DNA of 30,563 nucleotides from Bodo saltans (lineage: Eukaryota > Euglenozoa > Kinetoplastea > Eubodonida > Bodonidae), in NCBI GenBank assembly GCA_001460835.1, contig CYKH01000197.1, positions 1-30,563 on the forward strand, written 5' to 3'. Below the pieces are notes generated by a model. That model worked only from the letters and a program-made list of their open reading frames with translations. It was not told the DNA's origin and did not search any database. Positions 24,758 through 30,563 of this stretch are shown piece by piece. Both the position numbers and the translations under genes were made by a program. Within the stretch, counting starts at the first letter, position 1, and the number at the start of each line of letters is the position of its first letter.

Positions 24758-25558
24758 ATGCCACAATTGACTGCAATATTGCTCATCGTCGTCGCAGCGT
24801 CGTCGTTGCTCATCGCATCGTCCACTGCAACCACAGTCAACGGTGTAGGCTACGAGGTCACCATCCCCGCTGTACAAACATCACCCCCCTACACACCAAC
24901 GCCATACGACACCACACCCATCGTCGTGCCATCGCAGCGTGAGGCCCGTTTGGCGTGCCAGGAGTCTGTTCCTCTCTATCGGACTGCAATGTGTGATATT
25001 ACGACCTGGGATGATTGTGGCAATTTGTACGGAGACAGTACGAATATCTCTGATTGGGTGGTGACAGTGACGAACAAACTCACCAACTCCGTGTCAGTTC
25101 ATGTCTCTCCCATTATTAGCTTGCAGCTTGGAGTTGCTCGTTTTTACTTCACCGCCCTGGAGCTCGGCGTCTACGCAGTGTCCGTGACGCGGACAGCGAA
25201 CAGCACGTTGCCGACATTACGCACCAACACGCCGATGGTCGTTCTTGTGGTGGTGTCGAACACCATCAGCCGCTGCACACAGCAAACAGTCCTCGCCATG
25301 CAACCGCAGCTCGCCACGACCATGTGGACTGCGAGCTCGTTCAACAACGAGCGTCGCACCATCCCAGGACTTTATGGGCTTTCCAAACCAACGTCGGTTG
25401 TGGTCGACACCACGTGGATTTACCCGACACCCGATGCCACCGTGCAGACAAAGATTCGGCGCACTCCACTTGAGCCGAAAGTGCTTAGCAAGATTCAAAA
25501 TCAACTCCCTGATGGGGGTAACAACTACAAGTACTGCGACGTTATCCAGCAAGCGTAG
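24758..25558 (+). CDS. Secreted or surface protein of unknown function
   Basis: This 266-residue protein has an N-terminal signal peptide (about MPQLTAILLIVVAASSLLIASSTA). It has no other strong membrane segment, apart from a short hydrophobic stretch MVVLVVVSN that looks like a beta strand. A Thr/Pro-rich region follows the signal (about 38-58, TSPPYTPTPYDTTP), a likely O-glycosylation zone. There are N-glycosylation sequons at NIS and NST, and five Cys in the mature part. The middle is rich in beta-branched residues (VVTVTNKLTNSVSVHV), suggesting a beta-sandwich. I do not recognise a family. The ATG at 24758 is the first after either acceptor. Confidence 0.7.
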   Translation: MPQLTAILLIVVAASSLLIASSTATTVNGVGYEVTIPAVQTSPPYTPTPYDTTPIVVPSQREARLACQESVPLYRTAMCDITTWDDCGNLYGDSTNISDWVVTVTNKLTNSVSVHVSPIISLQLGVARFYFTALELGVYAVSVTRTANSTLPTLRTNTPMVVLVVVSNTISRCTQQTVLAMQPQLATTMWTASSFNNERRTIPGLYGLSKPTSVVVDTTWIYPTPDATVQTKIRRTPLEPKVLSKIQNQLPDGGNNYKYCDVIQQA

Positions 25559-26096
25559 TTTTGTTTACTTTTCACAACATTACAAGTGGAGAGATTTACA
25601 AAGTACGTAAACGTAAGCGATTTCATCTGAAAAGATATTTTCGCTGGCTGGAGATACCAGACATAAATCAAGAAAAGCGAGAAAAAACAACCACCTTTTG
25701 TGAACAGTCTTCTCCAGTTTTCCCCCCTTCCTCGCTCTTTCCATTCACCCAAGAAACAGCAACGACGAAAAAAATTCTTACTCGGGATGAATTGTGATGA
25801 TCTTCGGCAGGCTTTTTTCTCCTTCTTTCTTTTTGATCAAACAGCTAAAGTTCTCTTTAAGAAAAAAAACGCCGACGCTACTTCAAACCAAAAGTAAGTT
25901 TAACAAACAAGCACGAACGAGTGAAGGATCGAAATAATTTGAAAAAGAGAGGACCGACGCTTATCACCCCCAACAAGAACCATACGATAGCCCATTTTCT
26001 GAAAAAAAGTGAGCACTCCAACACCAAATCAAAACCAGAAACACTAGGCCAGCAGCAACACACACGCAACAACAACAACAACCGGGAAAAAAAAAA
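25559..26096. other. 538-bp spacer before CPSII
   Basis: Several pyrimidine-AG combinations are present. The best for CPSII is 25812-25844 (cttttttctccttctttctt, then AG at 25843-25844), leaving a leader of about 250 nt that becomes strongly A-rich and CAA-rich before the ATG. Short ORFs of 65-105 codons cross this region but have no plausible start or composition. No RNA gene is seen. Confidence 0.5.
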
Positions 26097-29000
26097 ATGG
26101 AGATTGACAAGTACCCTGATGCTGAACTCGTCCTTGCAGACGGGACACGCTACCGCGGCAAAAGCTTCGGCCACCGTGCCAGCGTCGCCGGTGAGGTGGT
26201 GTTCGCCACCGGAATGGTTGGGTATCCTGAGACCATGACGGATCCCTCCTATCAAGGGCAAATTCTCGTCCTGACCTACCCCCTCATTGGAAACTACGGA
26301 GTGCCAAACATTCAAACAGACGAGGACGGCCTCACGCACTACTTTGAATCTCATCAAGGCCGAATTTACATCTCTGCCCTTGTGGTCGGGGAGTATTGCG
26401 ACACGCCAAGCCACTGGCAAGCAGTTCGCACGTTAGGCGATTGGCTCCGTGACAAAAACATCCCTGCCATCTTCAGCGTGGACACCCGCAACGTCGTCAT
26501 CAAGCTTCGCGATAGCGGCTCCGCTCTCGGAAAGATTGTCATCGAGAACCAAGACGTTGAATTTGTCAACCCGAACTCTCAACATCTGGTGAAACAAGTG
26601 TCCACCCGGTACCCAGTGGAGTACGGCAGTGGCGATATCACCATCTTGTGCCTTGACATGGGTATCAAGTTGAACACCATCCGGTGCTTCCTCAAGCATT
26701 ACGTACGGTTCCGTGTGGTGCCCTGGGATTGGGACATCCGACAAGAGAAGTACGACGGCCTCTTCATCAGCAACGGACCTGGCGATCCGTCGGTTAACAC
26801 GGAAACGATTGACAATGTTCGCTGGGCGAAGAGCGTCCTCTTCGGACACAAGCCGTAAACGTACCCGGTGGTCTAGTACCGGGTCAGGACGCCACCGAAG
26901 ACGTACAAGCTCAAGTACGGCAACCGTGGACAGAACCAGCCGTGCAAGTGTCACCTGACCGGCCGAGTGCTGATTACCACGCAGAACCACGGGTACGCAG
27001 TCGATGTCGACACCCTGCCAGAGGATTGGGAGCCGTACTACACCAATCAAAATGATGGGAGTAACGAAGGCATCCGCCACAAGACGAAGCCGTTCTTCTC
27101 CGTGCAGTTCCACCCCGAGGCCCGTGTCGGCCCAATGGACACGGAGTTTCTTTTCGATGACTTCATCAAACAAGTTCGTCATGCCCGTGCCAAGGAATAC
27201 GTTGCCAACTGCCCCAAGAGGGTTCTCGTTCTGGGAGCCGGTGGCATTTCCATCGGTCAGGCGGGTGAGTTCGATTACAGCGGTAGCCAGTGTCTGAAAA
27301 GTCTTCGAGAGGAGGGCATCTTCAGCATTCTCATCAACCCCAACATCGCCACTGTGCAGACGGAAGTGGGCATGGCGGACAAGACATATTTCGTTCCAGT
27401 GAACGTGGAGTGTGTGACCCGTGTCATCGAGATGGAGCGTCCGGGTGGTATTCTGCTAGGTTGGGGAGGTCAAACCGCGCTCAACTGCGGGCTGGAGCTC
27501 GAGGAGCAGGGCGTGCTTGCCAAGTACGGTGTTCGAGTTCTCGGGACGCCAGTCCGAGCGATCGAAATGACCGAGGATCGTGAGCTCTTCCGTGACACGC
27601 TGCTCCAAATCGGCGAGCATGTCGCTCAGTCAGAGGCTGTCGTCAACGTGGACGCTGCCGTGATGGCCGCCTCGCGTATCGGCTACCCAGTCATGGTGCG
27701 CGCTGCGTTTGCTCTTGGTGGTTTGGGCAGCGGCATTTGCGACAACGAAGGCGCCCTCCGCTCGCTCGTGACCGTCGCCTTAGCCAACTCCCCCCAAGTC
27801 CTCGTTGAGCGTAGCGTCAAAGGCTGGAAGGAGGTGGAGTATGAAGTCGTTCGTGATATCTACGACAACTGCATTACTGTGTGCAACATGGAGAACTTTG
27901 ATCCGATGGGTGTGCACACGGGTGAGTCCATTGTGGTCGCTCCATCTCAGACGCTCACCAACGACGAGTACCACATGCTGCGTACCGCATCGATTAAAAT
28001 CATTCGCAAGCTGGGTATTGTAGGCGAGTGCAACATCCAGTACGGACTGAACCCCAAGTCCCACGAGTACGTGGTGATTGAGGTCAACGCACGCCTCTCC
28101 CGCTCGTCCGCACTTGCGTCCAAGGCGACGGGGTACCCTCTGGCGCACGTTGCGGTGAAGTTGGCCCTAGGCAAAGCACTTCCTGATGTGAAAAACGCCG
28201 TCACGAACTCCACCTCCGCGTGCTTTGAGCCCAGTCTTGATTACTGCGTGATCAAGCACCCCCGTTGGGACTTGTCTAAGTTTAACATGGTCAGCCAGAC
28301 TCTTGGCTCGATGATGAAGTCTGTCGGTGAAGTCATGTCGATTGGCAGGAACTTCGAGGAGGCATTCCAGAAGGCACTGCGTATGGTAGACAGCTCCAAC
28401 AAAGGATTCGAACCGACCGAGGACGAGTTCGACTACATGCACGAGATCCAGAACCCAACACCACGTCGTGTGTTCGCGATTGCGCGAGCTTTGGCGGAAG
28501 GGCACACGGTCGAGGAGATCCACCAGCTGAGTCAGATTGACTTATGGTTTTTGTACAAGCTCCAAAAGATCCACCGTCTGCGCACGTACATTAGCACTTC
28601 GTTCGGCTCGTGCAAGATGGCCAACCTCATTCCAGAGCCCGTCCTGCGTGAGGCTAAGGCGAAGGGTTTCAGCGATAAGCAGATCGCATCGTATGTGAAC
28701 TTGAGCCACGATGACATTCGTGCCAGGCGCCACCAACTCAACATCATGCCCATCGTAAAACAAATTGATACCGTCGCAGGTGAGTTCCCAGCAGATCAGA
28801 GCGGATACTTCTTTTTGTCCTACAACGCGCAATACGACGACTGCACGTTCCAGACGCACAACAACCCGCCCATCATTGTAGTAGGTTGCGGTGTGTATCG
28901 CATCGGAAACAGTGTTGAGTTCGACTACAGCGGTGTGCTGGTGAGCCGCGAGCTGAGACGTCGCGGCCATCGCGTTGTGCTCATCAACTGCAACCCCGAG

Positions 29001-30464
29001 ACGGTGTCCACGGACTACGACGAGGTGGATCGGTTGTACTTCGATGAGGTGTCCTCTGAAGTAGTGCTCGACGTGATTATTAAGGAGAACCCCAAGGGCG
29101 TGATTATTTCCGTTGGTGGTCAAGTTGCACAAAACATGGCACTGGAACTGCAACGCTTCAACGCGCCAGTTCTCGGCACCTCTGCGGACATGATCGACGC
29201 AGCGGAGGACCGCAACAAGTTCTCGGCCTTGTGCGATCGACTTCAGATTGACCAACCTCGATGGGCGTCTCTGACAAGCGTGTCGGATGCCAATCGGTTC
29301 TGCGACAACCTTGGCTTCCCAGTTCTTGTGCGCCCCTCGTACGTCCTCAGCGGCTCCGCCATGGCAGTGATTTGGAGAGAAGACGACGTGCAGCATTACC
29401 TCGCCGCCGCATCACGCGTATCGGGGAAGTACCCGGTTGTGATCAGCAAGTACCACGTCGATGCGAAGGAGTACGACGTGGACGTGGTAGCGTTCCGTGG
29501 AAACGTGCTGTGCTACTCCATTTGCGAACATATTGAGAACGCCGGCGTCCACTCTGGCGACGCGACCATGTTCCTGCCGCCCCAAGACACAGACGACGAG
29601 ACGCTCCAGATCTTGAGAGATCAGACGATCAAGTTGGCTGCAGCGTTGAACGTGACTGGTCCGTTGAATGTGCAGTTCCTACGCACGGTTGAGGGCGAGG
29701 TAAAGGTGATTGAAGCAAATCTTCGATCATCCCGATCCATCCCCTTCTGTTCCAAAGTGTTGGGCATCTCGTTCCCTAGAGTCATGGTGGACGCCTTCCT
29801 CGGCACCGAACTCAACCCACCCCAGCCGGTGCCTCAGGGCGATATTATGGCATTACCGTATGTTGGCTGCAAGACGTCGATGTTCTCCTTTGTGCGATTG
29901 GCCAAGGCCGACCCCATTCTCGGAGTAGAAATGGCTTCCACCGGTGAGGTCGGTGTGTTTGGTCATGAGAAGCACGAGGCCTTCTTAAAGGCACTCATCG
30001 CGTCCCGGTTTGTCTACCCCACTTCTAGTGTCCTGGTAGCCATCGATCGGGCTGAGGACTGCATTCAGTTTCTTCCTTACGTCAAGAAGTTGGCCTCCAA
30101 GTACATCATCTACGCCACGCCGCTCACTGCCACAATCCTCCGTGGCAGTGGTTGCCCGTGCACCATCCTGCACCTCCCTGAAAACCACCACGTCGAACCA
30201 ACAGTTTTGGGGCATTTAAAGAAGAAGTTGATCTCCTTGGTGATTCAACTCCGTGACAAGTCACGCGATTTTGTGCTGCGACATCAGACGGAGGAGACTG
30301 CTAGCCAAGATTACTACGTGCGAAGATATGCCGTAGATTTCAACACGCCTCTGGTGACCGAAATCCGGTTGGCGGAGTTGTTGACGGATGCCTTGTTGAG
30401 GTATGAGCCGAAGGATTTGGAAGTCCTTCCGTACGACGCATACGTTCCGCATGTGACCTACTAG
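26097..30464 (+). CDS. CPSII: Glutamine-dependent carbamoyl-phosphate synthase (CPSII), frame interrupted at 26856
   Basis: CPSII makes carbamoyl phosphate from glutamine, bicarbonate and two ATP, the first step of pyrimidine synthesis. It is one fused polypeptide (about 1455 codons): glutaminase half (1-370), two ATP-grasp synthetase halves (about 375-760 and 920-1290) and a C-terminal regulatory MGS-like domain. Seen are SNGPGDPS (226-233), TYKLKYGNRGQNQPC, TQNHGY, glutaminase H339 and E341 in FHPE, GQAGEFDYSGSQ, VRAAFALGGLGSG, IEVNARLSRSSALASKATGYPLA, VKQIDTVAGEFPA, YRIGNSVEFDYSG and VRPSYVLSGSAM. Like kinetoplastid CPSII it is not fused to aspartate transcarbamoylase. Two in-frame stops (TAA 26856, TAG 26871) fall exactly where the nucleophile motif GICxGHQ should be. 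Before and after, the frame is the same and the length is right. The 57-base patch is an in-place complement, described separately. Taken literally, the sequence makes only a 253-residue fragment; the rest has no acceptor or start of its own. Confidence 0.93.
26841..26897. other. In-place complemented (not reversed) segment in CPSII
   Basis: Read normally, this stretch gives non-homologous sequence with TAA and TAG. Replacing each base by its pairing partner without changing the order gives KPVFGICMGHQIMAQSCGG. That is the glutaminase active-site block, with nucleophile Cys at codon 26859-26861, correctly spaced from GPGDP before it and from KTYKLKYGNRG after it. The right edge is within a base or two of 26897. 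The left edge is less certain (about 26831-26847). Confidence 0.9.
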
Positions 30465-30490
30465 GGTGGCGGCACGATATGAGGGGTACA

Positions 30491-30522
<32 letters not shown>

Positions 30523-30523
30523 C
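30491..30523. repeat. AAC/CAA trinucleotide microsatellite downstream of CPSII
   Basis: About ten uninterrupted AAC units lie 27 bp after the CPSII stop codon, in the presumed 3' UTR. CAA-rich tracts also occur in the other UTRs of this window. Confidence 0.9.
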
Positions 30524-30563
30524 CAAAAGCTCCTTGGACGCGCAGAAAAACACCCCTTCTCCT

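Noticed and set aside
25561-25797. 78-codon ORF after the unknown secreted protein
   Set aside because: It lacks an ATG at its listed start and consists of Lys/Thr-rich spacer translation crossing pyrimidine tracts.
26856-26873. Stop codon readthrough or an altered genetic code in CPSII
   Set aside because: TAA, TAG and TGA all end other genes in this window at sensible places. Readthrough would still not supply the missing GICxGHQ motif.
26841-26897. A simple inversion or an intron in CPSII
   Set aside because: The reverse complement of the segment has no glutaminase motif, whereas the plain complement does. No GT-AG borders fit, and removing the segment would delete the catalytic Cys region.
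26967-30464. A separate synthetase-subunit gene starting inside CPSII
   Set aside because: The glutaminase domain continues across this point in the same frame (TYKLKYGNRG before it, FHPE after it), and there is no acceptor or spacer. It is one interrupted gene.

Overview
The window reads as nuclear DNA from a free-living kinetoplastid flagellate, most likely Bodo saltans or a close relative. That name is an inference from gene content and layout, not from a database match. All convincing genes lie on the + strand, have no introns and are separated by short AT-rich spacers. Almost every gene is preceded by a polypyrimidine run followed by an AG, the usual layout of spliced-leader trans-splice acceptors in a polycistronic unit. 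TAA, TAG and TGA all serve as terminators, so the genetic code looks standard. I found no promoters, rRNA, tRNA, CRISPR or transposons.

Layout from left to right: a 51-bp tandem repeat array (1-215), possibly the 3' end of a repeat-protein gene; an NBS1/nibrin-like FHA-BRCT protein (455-2488); the tRNA m1G37 methyltransferase TRM5 (2653-3873); a very GC-rich IP3-receptor-family calcium channel (about 4028-12135) that is broken at both ends of its reading frame; a WW/coiled-coil protein (12328-14472); a CFAP69-like flagellar protein with a C-terminal CAP domain (14790-18416); the proteasome assembly chaperone PSMD9/Nas2 (18874-19602); an ankyrin-membrane-alpha/beta hydrolase protein (19915-21426); two small secreted Cys-containing proteins (21650-22123 and 22377-22943); a prenylated PRL-type phosphatase (23862-24407); a secreted or surface protein of unknown function (24758-25558); and glutamine-dependent carbamoyl-phosphate synthase CPSII (26097-30464). 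The genes do not form a functional pathway, as expected for a kinetoplastid polycistron.

Two loci deserve most attention. In CPSII, about 57 bases (26841-26897) encoding the glutaminase nucleophile motif appear as the base-by-base complement in the SAME left-to-right order, not as a reverse complement. Complementing them in place gives KPVFGICMGHQIMAQSCGG, exactly the missing active-site segment, with no change in length. No ordinary inversion produces this, so a data or editing artefact, accidental or deliberate, is the leading explanation. In the IP3-receptor gene, two perfect 69-bp direct repeats (10800-10868 and 11212-11280) head two strongly diverged copies of the pore module. The 412-bp offset breaks the frame, and removing one repeat interval would rejoin it. 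The same 69 bp marks a sharp change from GC-rich to ordinary codon usage, so the gene is a mosaic of paralogues or an assembly chimaera.
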